From Oscheius tipulae (taxonomy: Eukaryota; Nematoda; Chromadorea; Rhabditida; Rhabditidae), in the NCBI GenBank assembly GCA_037178975.1, contig JASJZH010000002.1, forward strand, positions 6,003,501 through 6,067,500: DNA of 64,000 bases. Reading direction: 5' to 3'. Positions 12,704-23,659 of this stretch are shown piece after piece. A model generated the notes under the pieces. That model was not told the DNA's origin and did not search any database. It was given only the letters and a program-made list of their open reading frames with translations. Both the position numbers and the translations under genes were made by a program. The stretch's first letter is position 1, and each line of letters begins with the position of its first letter.

Positions 12704-14590
12704 TTACAACTTTTTCTGCTTATTGAGTTTAGGTACTATCCTCAGCAAAAGTCTATACAAATAATATACAACAACAAGACCTAAAACGGGGATAGACGCT
12801 AAGAGGAGAAGACAGTCGACGCTATAAAGCTGGAATATGTTAAGATGTTTGGAATGAAGCCGATGATGATTCATAGGACCAAACTCTATGAGAAGGATAG
12901 CCCATCGAAGAGCTTCCTTCCTGTACTCGTCTCCTTTTCCTTCAAGAACACGAGCGGACATGGCTGCCTTCTTCGCTATCTCACTGAAAAAAATTATTTA
13001 GGAAAAATAGCTACAACTTTCCGACAACGGTTTTTCAATTGACTGACAAAAGTGTGTCTCTAACAGTTTTACTCACCTATTCTTGTCCAAAACCTTGTGC
13101 AATGCTGCAATGATCGTCTCCTTCGATAGTTCTGTTCGTTTCACCATCGTCGACATGCCGATTCGTTCCGAAGCCTTGGCATTCATATACTGATCGGCGA
13201 AGAGCGGGACTGTGATGGCGGGTTTGCCGCGGAAGCTCAGCTCCAACATCGAATTCATGCCAGCGTGTGTAATGAAAGCTTTGAGTCTGTCATCTCCAAG
13301 AAGATCGGTCTGTGGCCACCAGGGTTTCGCGATCACGTTCGGATAGTCATGAAAGGGGGTAGTATCGTTCTCACAGGTGTCCTCGTGTTTCCAAAGAAAG
13401 GTGACTTCAGGGAAGGATGCAAAAGCTTTCAGGATCTCTGAAGACGTATAATTCCATTTTTTTTTCCAACTATGTACTTACCCAGTTTCAGCTTTAACGG
13501 CATTTGGCATCCCTTGACGAATGTTCCAAAGGAGAAGAGAACTGTTGCTGGTCGTAGGTCCAGCAGGTCACTGATTTCTTTGGGAAGAGGTTTGGGAGCA
13601 TGTACATTGGTTCCGCCAACGTATTGGACCAAGTTAGTGGTGGGGCGAGGAGACTCGGTGAACTCATTGGCATTCGAGAGAATGATACCAGTCCTTTTCT
13701 AGAAATATTTTCATGTTCATAAATAAACTATAACTTACATCGACCAAGGTTGCAAAGTCCTCCATATCTGGATAATACTCTCTGAAGATGGCTTCCAACC
13801 TTGCAGTCCAATAGGCATAGTTCCTTTGCATGTCGTAGTGACTTTTCATGTTCTTGAATCTCTCCACGAAAGTCATTTCATCGCCATAGGTTGTAATGTA
13901 GCCAGGAACAAAAGAGGCAAAGTTCGAAAGACCGGTGATATCGTAATGGGGAGTGATCCAGCCGAGAGCAGCGGCACAGATTGTTGTCTTGATTCCGAGC
14001 GCTTCGAAGACACCGGCAGGAGCTAGCTCAAAAAGTTCAGCTATTCCAAGATCGAACTTGGAGTCCTTCAGTGATTGCATGAGCTCAGTGTCTTGGAGCA
14101 TTCCGCGATAGAAGAGCTCGTTAGACTCGTAGAAGGCTCTCATGTTGTCTATGTCAAATGAAACCCCGTCGAGTTCAGGAAGGTCCCAGAAAGAGGGCTT
14201 CTTCATGCTGAAATTATAGGTAAGATTCTAGCTGGATGAGTAAAAACGTACTCAAACTCGTCCATAAAATTTGATTTGGTGAGCGGTGACCTGTATTCGA
14301 TCTTCTTGATGTTCGGATTGGTTGTTCCATGTGGAGCGACCGTTTCATCGAGGATTGGAGAAAGAATCGTCTAATAGGTACAATTATCGAAGTGGCAAAA
14401 GTTTTGCTTACCACGTTGTGACCGTCCTTTGCATACATATCGGCCAAATTTCCAAGAAACCGAACATGGCTATGACCTTAAACGGTTTTCAGTAAGCGAA
14501 TGATTAGACTACCATACCCATATTGGGATTCCACACGAGAATGTTCCCAGCATGTGCAAGAGAGAAAATGAATAGTAGCCAGGAGAGCAT
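12704..14590 (-). CDS. UDP-glycosyltransferase, UGT1 family (tandem copy 1)
   Basis: Transfers a sugar from a UDP-sugar to small lipophilic molecules; an ER-membrane enzyme of xenobiotic and endobiotic detoxification. A signal peptide (M-L-S-W-L-L-F-I-F-S-L-A-H-A) precedes [20 protein letters not shown] follows, typical of nematode UGT N-termini. The C-terminal donor domain carries the UGT signature W-W-P-Q-T-D-L-L-G, then F-I-T-H-A-G-M-N-S and P-L-F-A-D-Q-Y. A C-terminal transmembrane helix and a lysine-rich tail (K-L-N-K-Q-K-K-L) give an ER retention-type end. About seven exons with introns near 40-50 nt. It lies tail-to-tail with synaptotagmin (66 bp between stops) and upstream in tandem to a second UGT. 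Confidence 0.93.
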
Positions 14591-16262
14591 GGCTACTGGG
14601 CCTGCTCACTGTTGACCCGACTCGCCCTTATATCGTCTCCACTGTGGCCCAGTGCTGGTTGTGTAATCCTGCGTTGACAGCGGGCAGTGTTGTGCTTTGG
14701 AGTGTGGCGGACACAGGGAACACAAAACGGACAGCGCGAAGGTACAGAAGTTCACGTGAACCACCGTATTTTGGGGAAGCCTGTCTGACATTGAGCTTAT
14801 ACTCAGTTTTTGAATGCTTTGCGGCAGAAATCGATAGCTAGAAAATAGGTTTGGATGACAATCGGCTTGGTATAGACCACAGTTACATCAAAACAGTTCT
14901 TCTGATTTCTGATAAGTCGCCTAAAATAGACCGACTTGATGCTAAGCAAAAATCAGTGAATGAATTAATTGGGACTTTAGCCAAATTCACTTCTCATCTA
15001 ATTTCGGATTCCTGTTTCGTGGTGTGTAGAAGCTAGTCTAGTGAACGCCCTAGTACCCCGTCTTGAACGTCAGTTCAATCACCTTATGTCCATCTGTACC
15101 GTTATTTCGAAGATCGGGACGGGTTTGGTCGTTTTCCAGACGCGTCTGGCTAGTGGTGATGGAACGTCAAACTTTTATTCTCAGATTTATTGGACAAGGG
15201 AAATTACTTCAGGAGCTTTTGTACCGTATAATACAGACCGCTGGATGGGATTGTAGGGTCTTTAGTCCTTCTTGTTTCCGATTACACTTTTGTACCCCCG
15301 AAATTTTTCAAAAGATTTAGGTTTTCATTCTAGAAACGCTCTAGTCGATATTTCTAGATTTGATTAAGTAAACAAGTAGGAAATAAGGGAAGATTCTTGC
15401 CCAAATTGCTGAAACGGGGCATCATCCTCAAAACGAAACCGTGTGGTACAATCACCTACTATCCCATTATGCACTGTTTTTCTGGAAAACAAACAGCCTG
15501 TACCGGTAACCTGTTCTCTGACCGTGTTTTTTCAACGCGCGAGACAATCGCTGACAATCGGATGATTTATAGGTCATAAAGCACGTTATCATCACACCAG
15601 TTATTCTTTCTTTTGTGTTTTATGTGCCCCTCCAAACGGCACATTTGAAATGAAAAATGATCATTAACCTAATTATCTTAAAACATCTAAACAGAGTCCG
15701 CCACAGAATCCATCCACTTTAGATAGTAGTGATGCAAATATTACAATAGCACCACGTATCATACAACGAAATCGGCTACATAATGACGTGTTGCCGGAAC
15801 AGGAGCGAGTTTCTTCATTTGAGGGAAAGCGTGTTTCATCCGGGGAGTTCAGTATGAAAAATCAAAATTCATTTTCGACTGACATATTGCATATAAAACT
15901 TTTCTTTTCGGTTGTCTACAATTATATGTTAATTTGCTTATTACCTGATCACAAACTTCCATGCTTCAGAGGTTACCCTGATTTTCCTAGATAGATTTTC
16001 AGGTAATATTTCCTACGAATTACATAATTTTTACGTAACATAACAAATCTTACAGGAAACAGGCCTCTTAAAGCAAATGGATAAGCAGGTATAATTTAAA
16101 ACAGTCATCACCTACTATCCCATTATGCTCTTTTTCTGGAAACCAAATAGCCTGTGCCGGTAAGCTGTACTGTGACCGTGTTTTTCAAAGAGCGAGACAA
16201 TTGCTGACAATCGGATGATCTTAAGGCGTCCGCTGCCATAAAGGGCGTTTTCACTACATCAT
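14591..16262. other. Intergenic spacer between the two UGT genes
   Basis: No intact gene is found. The part at about 15455-15625 is a decayed copy of the 3' end of the downstream UGT gene (separate entry). The rest shows no recognisable feature. Confidence 0.5.
15455..15625 (-). pseudogene. Remnant of a UGT 3' end
   Basis: This stretch aligns with about 16107-16290, the 3' end and downstream flank of the second UGT. Shared runs include ACCTACTATCCCATTATG, then AGCCTGT-CCGGTAA and GACAATCGGATGAT. They end in a TTATTCTTT...TGTG block where the intact gene has its stop codon and poly(A) signal. The upstream coding part is not recognisable, so only the tail of a lost third UGT, or a tail-only duplication, survives. 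Confidence 0.6.
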
Positions 16263-18620
16263 TTATTCTTTTTTTTGTGATTTACGCGTCCTCGCGAACT
16301 TATGCAGCACATTTTTAAAACAACGCATCAAATAGTATACGACTAGAATTAGTAGAGAAAACACGAGTAGTACAAAACCTAGACAATCGAGTGAATACAC
16401 TTGGAAAAAGTTCAGTTTCAGGGTTGGCAGCTGCAGATGGTCCATTGGCCCATATTTACAGAGTAGTCGTGCCCAGTGCAAAGCGGCCTGCCTGTACTCT
16501 TCGTCCCTGCCCTTCAGGACATCGGCTGCCAGGGAAGCCTTTTTCGCGACAGCGCTGAAAAATGATGAATGATCAGAAAATCATCAATCTACCTGTCATG
16601 CTTTAGAAGCTGATGCAACGCTGGAATTAGGTGGGACCTGGATATGTCTGTCCGAGATATCATGACTGCGAGACCGAGTCTGGCTGTAAGAGAAAAAACG
16701 TTTACAAAAATTTGTTTACAAACCTGAATTTTTAGCATTAATGTACTGATCAGCGAAGAGCGGAATAGTTATCAGTGGTTTTCCACGGAAGGCTGCCTCC
16801 AACAACGAGTTCATTCCGGCATGCGTTATGAAGCCTTTCACTCTAGCATCACCTAAAAATTTTATTGCAATAAATTACGAATGAAACCCAACCTAGAAGA
16901 TCAGTCTGCGGCCACCAGTCTTTTGTAATAACGTTCGGATAATCCTTCAAGGGAATGGAATCATTCTCGCAATGGCTTTCATACTTCCACAGGAAAGTGA
17001 CGTCGGGATAGCGAGAAAACGATTCGAGAATCTCTAAAATAATTCAAGATACTATTACACCATTAAGGTCCCACTAGTGAAGTTTTAGAGCCCCAAATTT
17101 TTTCCTGTAACGCTCTTGTGAAATCGTCTTTGAATCTTCTGTAGACTGTTTAAACATGACGGTATTAACCCAGGGGAAATGCATCTAGACTCTCGCCTCT
17201 TAATGAATAAGTATATATTCTGACGATATCAGAAGTGGCAAAGTTAAGTGTAAATGCTGTAGAAAGTTCCTACAATGTGTTTGGAGTGGATTCCAAAATT
17301 TTTTTTTTGGAAACCTAAAGGTATTATGGTGCCCAATTCGATCGACTTAAATATTACCAATTTTCATCTCCAAGGGCATCGTGCAGGCTTGAACAAATGA
17401 GCCAAAAGAGACGAAGACGATAGATTCTCGTAGCTCCAAGATTTCATCCAGCTCTTTCGAAAGAGGCTTTGGTGGGCGGACATTTGTGCCTCCGACATAT
17501 TGGATCATGTTCGTCTTCAGTCTTGGAGACTCGGTGAACTCATTGGTGTTGGTAAATACTACAGCGCTTCGTTTCTGCAAAACTTTTTTACCTTGAATAT
17601 GGAAAATTACCTGGTAAAGTTCTCGAATATTAGGAAAATTCGGATAATGCTTTCGGAAAATTCTGTGCAAAATTTCTACATCTTCATCAAGCTGAAAGTG
17701 AAGCTGTATCGTCGTTCGCAAATTTATCAGTCTTTCCACGAACGTCATCTCGCCGTCCATACTGCTCAAAAAATCTGAAATGTTTCTTGACATGTTTATC
17801 TATGAAATTACCTGGGACAAAACTAGAAAAATATGGGATTCCGGTCAATGGATAGTGATGGCCAATTAGTCCCAGAGCTGCAGCAACAATGTTAGCCTTA
17901 ATTCCAAGAATCTGAAATCGTGCAACTCTTTAAACACTTCAGAAAATACCTCAAAGAGACCTATTCCGCCTAACTCGAAGGTTTCCAAGACGCCGAGATC
18001 GAATTTCTGGTCAATGAGGTAATTTAGCATTTTCTTGTCCTCCAAAAGTCCTTTATAAATGTTACTGGTCGTGTTAATGAAGCATCTCCAGACGTCCCAA
18101 CTCATTGACATGCCTCTTGGAGCTGGAGTCGTCCAGAATTCGGGTCTTTTGATGCTGAAATTGAATTTTATAAAAAATTTTGTTTTACAACAATCATTAT
18201 TTTGATGACGAGCTTAGGCGAGCTCCAAAGCTTTACATGGAGGTGTTTACGGTGTCAAGCTTTTCAAGACCCACGAGCAAAAAAGCGCGAACATTGGTTA
18301 CAATTTTAAAAGTTTCGTACTTACTCCATAGTTTTCCAGTCTTCCACATTGACATACTTTGAATGATACACGATTTTCTTCACTTTAAGATTAGAAGTGC
18401 CTATCGGATCGACGTGGTCATCAACCACGGGAGATAAGATAGTCTAAAATACAAAATTCTATATATTTTGAAAATATACCTCACCACTTCATGACCATCA
18501 GCAATGTAAAGATCCGCTAAGTTTCCCAGGAAGCGAACATGACTGACACCAATAGTCGGATTGTAAATTAATATTTTACCGGCTAAAGCGGTAGAAATGA
18601 AAGTGAACAGTAGTAACATC
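16263..18620 (-). CDS. UDP-glycosyltransferase, UGT1 family (tandem copy 2)
   Basis: Paralogue of the neighbouring UGT, with the same predicted ER glycosyl-transfer role. Signal peptide [13 protein letters not shown], then K-I-L-I-Y-N-P and [11 protein letters not shown]. The donor domain has [25 protein letters not shown] and P-L-F-A-D-Q-Y. A C-terminal membrane helix ends in a basic tail, R-K-S-Q-K-K-E. The AATAAA signal overlaps the TAA stop. It has more introns than copy 1, including one splitting the UGT signature right after T-D-L-L and one of about 300 nt after the W-K-Y-E-S-H exon, so introns were gained or lost since duplication. An upstream in-frame ATG would give a longer N-terminus, but 18620 begins the signal peptide. 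Confidence 0.92.
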
Positions 18621-20591
18621 AACAAGAGATCTTTGCGACAATGACAAAACCTGCAAACTAAATTAAGAAGGTCTTTGGTTAATGATAAGTTACCGGTTGG
18701 AGATGTTCTGTTTTGAATGACAAATAGTCTCGAGGAAGGTTCGAAAAGGAAGTACTCTCTGACAACAATAGCGAAACTGACTATCAATCGTTCGATAAGA
18801 TACTCAAGGGCAATTGTGGGTGGTGAAAACAAGAATTGTTACTTTCTGGTCATTAACTTTTGACCTTTACAGTGACAAGTTTGGCTGATACCCCGTTGGA
18901 GCTCGTGACAGGTAGATGATGACCCAGTCAAGCTACCGCGACCGAGACAACGTTCTACGAGAGACGCATCTCGCAAAGAACAGTAATTACTGTCACAAAG
19001 TAACTGAGATTGGTAATTAGGGCTTTAAACAGACGCACATACACACACTCTCACCAACTTTTGGGCATTTTGAACTAGATAGTTGGGGAAATTGACAGAT
19101 TTGACTTGTCAGGCGTTAGTTATAACGTACGTATGTATAAAATACACCTTCAAACGGTATTTTTAGGATTTTTGCACACCAGAATAATACCAAGACAAGT
19201 TTGTCTTGCCGAGACGGTAGGGGGAAGAATTTCTATGAATACGAAGAAAGTAGGGGTTAGAACTTTGGCTGTTGAGAGCCCTGACGGCTCTGGAGAACTG
19301 TAGCTTCTAACATGTACGGTAGAGAGCTGTATACAGAAATTTTGACACACTTTATGAATCGATATGAAGGCTATCAAATAATTAGAATCTCTGAAACTTT
19401 AATAATGATTTGACTATTCCGAGTCAAACCACTGTTTCCCGAATTAACTGAGTGTTTTAATGTCCCACCTCTTACTGACAACCAGCACAGCCTGCCTAAT
19501 TTATTCTGTTCGTATAGCGCGTGGGGTCAGTCTGGTTGCCAAGAAGAGGTTTCGAACGGCGTTCAGAGGGATCAGTCACCCAGAACAAGCTGGTCTCCTC
19601 CCTCCTGATTGTTTGCACTCTCCCTTTTCCTTGTACGAGTAGTAGCCGCAACTGGGCCTTCTTCAGATCGTCATCTTCCGGTTGACCTGTCGCATCTCCT
19701 TCTTAAAGTTTTGACACAATTGTCGTTTTCAGAAGATTGACACGTCCTTCAGGTTTCGATTCACTGGACAAGGTCCTTCTTCATGCCTCAATTACCGTGA
19801 ACGGCCTTTCTCACCTTTCTCCTCCATACATTGTCACACCCTGACTTTCAATCTTCATTCCTATGGGATCCGCCCAGGGGCTGTAAAAAGTCAGGATTTC
19901 ACTCATTCCATTGTTCCATTAGCCTCTCCCCTCTTCCCCTTTTCAACACACCAGGTTAGCCAACTTGCGCAATGTCTTGAAAGGAGAGACTGTGAGTGAA
20001 TCCAGTCTTTCTTCTCGCATTCTTCCGCTCTCGCCCATCACAACCTGATAATTTGCATGCCAAGGACACAACAATCTGTCAGCCATTCTTAGCCAACAAT
20101 ACGCTTGTTGCTTTCGACAGCTTTCGTTTGGTTAAAGCCCAAAATTGGCGTGTTCTCTACTAGCTACGCGGAGATTCCTTCACCTCAGTTTAGCCTTAGC
20201 ACTAAGAGAAGACGTCTTCTTCCTTATGTTTTTACGCATTTCTACTGAGTTCTTAGGTAACTACACTTTTTCAAATTTATTTTGTTTCGAATTTCTATGA
20301 AACTGACCTCCTCTATGGCAAACAATAAAATTAAGAACTAATTGACCAGTGAGATAACATAAAATATATGTTTTGGGGGGTTGCTAAAATTTGCCTTTCT
20401 GGCAATACTTTGCCTCCCGAAAGCGAAATTGTACTTTTAAGTCTGTCCGCGTCATATTCGCCCTTATACATCTAAGCAAATAGTCAGACAAATCCAGTCT
20501 TAAACAGATCGAAATGTTTCCTTCGTTTTCCTATTTCCTTTGGCAAAGTTCATGTTCAGCTCCCACACACTTAGGCCCCCATCGTAGAGGG
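18621..20591. other. Intergenic region, divergent promoters
   Basis: About 2 kb between the UGT start (minus) and the PAN-like gene start (plus). No exon chain or RNA gene is recognised. A small perfect stem, GAGCC-CTGAC-GGCTC, occurs near 19275; its significance is unknown. Confidence 0.35.
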
Positions 20592-21757
20592 ATGATCCTA
20601 CGATTAGCACTTCTTCTGCTTATTTCCACCACACAGGCAAAAGATGGACCAGGTTTGGATTTTTTATCTGTTTCGAAATTAAAGTTTAGTTAATTGCCGG
20701 GTACGGATAGACATTCTGGATGGAGGAGAGCTCACAGAGGGACTGAGGGCATTATTTAAAGAGACACAGCCGGCATTGAGTGCACAAGACTGTGCCTTAA
20801 CGTGTTTTCACAAGAAGTGTGATGTGAGTTTGGATACAGATGGACATTGAAGCAGATAAGCAGGTAGCCTACTTCCACGCTTCTCGACGCGCATGTCAAT
20901 TCACTAGCGACTCGGCTTCCACCTCTTTTTCCACTGTCAGCTGTAACAGATTCGTAGCGGAACCCACTGCGACCAACAACGGAGACGCAGATCGAATCTC
21001 GAGGTTTTGTGTCAAATGTTCGGGTGAGGTAGTTTGACATGCCACGAACAACAAGCATTGTAGAGACGAGACCAATCAACGGGAATAGTGCCAGAAGTCT
21101 CTTGGCCAAAAGAATAAAGATCCCGTTGAGATCTGAAGGAACAAACACGTCGATTCATAGATCTTTCAGCCGATCGAGGAAACCCATGAAAATTTCGAGT
21201 ACATTTCTAGATTTTCTTAGATCTGTCGCTTTCAGAAATACAGCAGCAACGAACGCCGCCGATTCAACGTTTTGTCATCGAAAGCCCGGGTGGAAATTTC
21301 ACTGTAAGTTGTTTTATTTGGTTGCTGACTCCGGGAAAACGTTTTTATCTTTTTGTTCGTTATTATCCAAAATAGTGATCGAGTTAGCTCTCCCCTCAAA
21401 TGTTGTCGGTATGCCAAGACGGAACGGGTAAAATTAATTTTCTGGATATCTTAGCAGATAGATAACAGATCAGGCCTATGTCAAACGGTCAGACGTAGTT
21501 CTCCTGTGGCCAATTATGTGTTTTTAAAACTTCTGCATTTTAATCACAGAATATCTTTTTCGTATAGATCTCTCGCCAACCGATGCGACTGAAATTCAGC
21601 GGACCGCGTCTGGGCAAATCCGGTCGAAGTCGTTCCAAATATTCAGATCGGTTTGTTTGCTCTCTCTCCGATTCCCAAATCGTAACATCCTAGATTTTTC
21701 ACCGGGAACTCGACAAATAAGCGGAGAGGAAGTGGTATAGTGAAGAAGAAGAGATGA
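20592..21757 (+). CDS. Secreted 8-cysteine PAN/apple-like protein with basic tail
   Basis: Eight exons (20592-20652, 20690-20823, 20864-21028, 21161-21198, 21247-21303, 21376-21427, 21568-21650, 21694-21757) join with consistent phases to 217 residues. A clear signal peptide (L-A-L-L-L-L-I-S-T-T-Q-A) is followed by a module with Cys spacing C-x~31-C-x3-C-x4-C, then A-Y-F-H-A-S-R-R-A-C, a further C and a closing F-C-V-K-C. This resembles a divergent PAN/apple domain (family inference). The same module, with an intron at the same phase-0 position, occurs in the gene at 29368. The tail is strongly basic, with a C-C pair, R-R-R, K-R-R and K-K-K-R. It contains K-F-S-G-P-R-L-G-K, which looks like an amidation/cleavage context. 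Function unknown. Exons 4 and 5 are the least certain. Confidence 0.6.
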
Positions 21758-22058
21758 TCTCTCCCAGATGACAATTTCTCCCTCTCAGGTTCTCCTAAAG
21801 CTGACACATTCCATCCCCGGTTTCTACGCTCAAATCTTGTTATTTTCGGTGTATAAAGTTCTACTGACGAGAAAAGGTCAAGTAGCGAGTCTAAAGACTC
21901 TATTGTTATGGGGTCATGACTGTAAATAGTCCCAATTATCGAGTGCTTCTTTTGGTAACGATGTCGTCTCGCGCCAACCTCAACCGGTCTGACCTCGCCG
22001 ACTTTGCAAGCTTTTGCTGTGCCATCTTGAGGTTGGGTGTAAAATGACCATCAATAGG

Positions 22059-22066
22059 TATAAAAG
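22059..22066 (+). promoter_or_regulatory. TATA box of collagen copy 1
   Basis: TATAAAAG begins 43 bases before the ATG. The opposite collagen has the same motif at the same distance, though the flanks differ, so the promoter geometry is conserved outside the identical tract. The 5' UTR must be only about a dozen bases unless trans-spliced. Confidence 0.65.
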
Positions 22067-22093
22067 GAAGGCAATTGACACGAAGAGACTACA

Positions 22094-22928
22094 GCACCGA
22101 GATGTCTCGAAGCATTGCGACTGCAGCTGCCTTTTTGGCGGGAGCTTCCATGGTGGCTACCCTCTGCTACGTGGCCTTCCTCGTCAACGACATCAATTCC
22201 TTCTATGACGACGCCATGAAAGATCTGAGCGAGTTCCGTGATCTGTCCAATGCTGCCTGGAGAAACATGATGCCCGACGCACATGAACTTCTCCGAGCTC
22301 CCAGAGCCATCCACAGGAACAAGAAGAGACAGTCCCAGTGCAACTGTGGTCCTCAGCCCAGCAACTGTCCCGCTGGACCTCCTGGACCTCCTGGAGCTGA
22401 TGGAGACAAGGGAGAGGACGGTCAGCCCGGTCAGCCTGGTAAGAGTGGACCCTCGGGAACTTCCACTGGAATTACTGAAGGATCTCAGGACTGCATCAAG
22501 TGCCCTGCTGGACCTGCTGGTAAGACTCCTCATTTGATCAGTTAACAAAGAACTTTTAGGACCTCCCGGACCCGCTGGAGAAGCTGGACCGGCTGGACCC
22601 GATGGAAACCCTGGAGCTCCTGGATCTGGATCAGGACCTGGACCGGCCGGACCTCCCGGACCTGCTGGAGACGCTGGAGCTGACGGTCAGCCAGGACAGG
22701 CTGGACAACCTGGACCTGCCGGAGCCCCTGGCAAGAGAGGAAAGGGTCAACCTGGACCTGCTGGACCAGCCGGACCTGCTGGAGCTCCTGGACAGGACGG
22801 ACAGCCCGGTCAAGGTGGACAACAGGGCCCCGCTGGAGCTCCCGGACCTGCTGGTCCCGCTGGAAATCCTGGTGCTCCTGGACAAGATGGACAGCCCGGA
22901 GCCCCTGGACAGGCTGGTGGACCTGGAA
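22094..22928 (+). repeat. Inverted duplication arm 1 (collagen)
   Basis: By eye this tract matches the reverse complement of 25120-25954 with no difference seen, including a 40-base intron. It starts about eight bases before the ATG and stops at GGACCTGGAA, exactly where the other copy has an extra intron. Confidence 0.8.
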
Positions 22929-23080
22929 CTGATGCCGCTTATTGTCCTTGCCCTCCTCGCGGTGGAGCTCCTCCTCCCTCTGCACCTGTCACTGGAGGAC
23001 AAGAAACTGCCGGTTACAAACACGTTCGTCGTGCCCGCAAGCCTCACGGTTTCAGCAAACGCGTCGTTGCCAAGCACTAA
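22102..23080 (+). CDS. Cuticle collagen (copy 1)
   Basis: Structural protein of the nematode exoskeleton, secreted by the hypodermis. Two exons (22102-22519, 22560-23080) encode 312 residues. The N-terminal cuticle-collagen domain has a membrane/signal segment ([13 protein letters not shown]) and N-D-I-N-S-F-Y. A furin-type site R-N-K-K-R precedes Q-C-N-C-G. Gly-X-Y blocks are separated by short cysteine-bearing gaps (I-K-C-P-A-G and Y-C-P-C-P-P-R). The tail is Gly/Tyr- and Lys/Arg-rich, ending [12 protein letters not shown] at 22102 is chosen because it opens the conserved M-S-R-S start and sits just after the TATA box. AATAAA follows the stop. The N-terminal 277 residues or so are identical to copy 2; only the last 35 differ. 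Confidence 0.96.
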
Positions 23081-23237
23081 AAAGAATAAATCTTTTACAC
23101 ATTTTTCATTGTCGCCTGACAGTCCATAAACGAGTCCATTCGGTCAGTCTCTCTGTCCTTGGATCAGTCTGCTGCCAAAACTTCATCCAAATCCGGTCCT
23201 GCTGTCGCTTCTCTGCCATTCATCTCAGTATTAAAAT

Positions 23238-23659
23238 ATGTCCAAGATTCTTGTATCTATACTTTTCTTTTTGACAATTCTTACAATGATCAGGTAAGAG
23301 AGATTGTCTTTCCCTAAAAATTTCCAATAGATCAGCCCCGCTGTCTCCAGGAGATAAGGAGACTAGGCTGCGACAGTTCGATCTCCCCAAAACAGCTCCC
23401 ACAGCCAGAATCATCCAACTTTCTGAAAAACTGGCCAAGAAGAACGGACCGAAGAATTTGTTGAGAGACAAGGCAAGATAAAACCTCCTTAGCTGACTGG
23501 AACTCTTTTTAGGCAGGATCCTTCGATAATTTTGAGGCTTTCGAGGGACTCGATAGCGGCGAGGGAGCAAAAGACAGGGTAGCCAAGGGACCCAGTCACC
23601 AGAAGGCAAGAGAACCAAAAGTGGGAGTGTTCTTCCCCGAAGACGAGATCCCGGAATAG
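23238..23659 (+). CDS. Small secreted protein, unrecognised
   Basis: Three exons join to about 114 residues. The first gives a strong signal peptide (M-S-K-I-L-V-S-I-L-F-F-L-T). The second follows CCAATAG and encodes S-A-P-L-S-P-G-D-K-E-T. The third encodes A-G-S-F-D-N-F-E-A-F-E-G and ends P-E-D-E-I-P-E. The second intron would start GCAAGA and end TTTTTAG, a GC-AG intron of about 40 nt; without it the frame stops at once (A-R-stop), giving a protein of about 68 residues. There are no cysteines in the mature part and several paired basic residues, so a peptide precursor or a disordered secreted protein is possible. It lies 157 bp downstream of collagen copy 1 on the same strand. AATAAA is at about 23774. 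Confidence 0.6.

Noticed and set aside
20756-21148. 130-residue minus-strand frame with hydrophobic stretches opposite the PAN-like gene
   Set aside because: The plus strand gives an eight-exon chain with consistent phases, a signal peptide and homology to the gene at 29368.
21029-21160. Idea that the 20592 gene is insulin-like, from a G-I-V-E-T reading after a short intron
   Set aside because: That reading needs a 32-nt intron and lacks the B/A-chain cysteine pattern; the PAN-like cysteine frame fits better.
22075-22101. Upstream in-frame extension of collagen copy 1
   Set aside because: It would need a non-ATG start and lies at or near the predicted transcription start; the other copy has different sequence here.
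22602-23129. Long Leu/Asp-rich open frame across the collagen exon, with Ser/Arg- and Gln-rich frames on the other strand (also mirrored at 24934-25506)
   Set aside because: These are shadow frames of the Gly-X-Y repeat (GGACCT/CCAGGT periodicity). The collagen frame has the family N-domain, Cys knots and splice sites.
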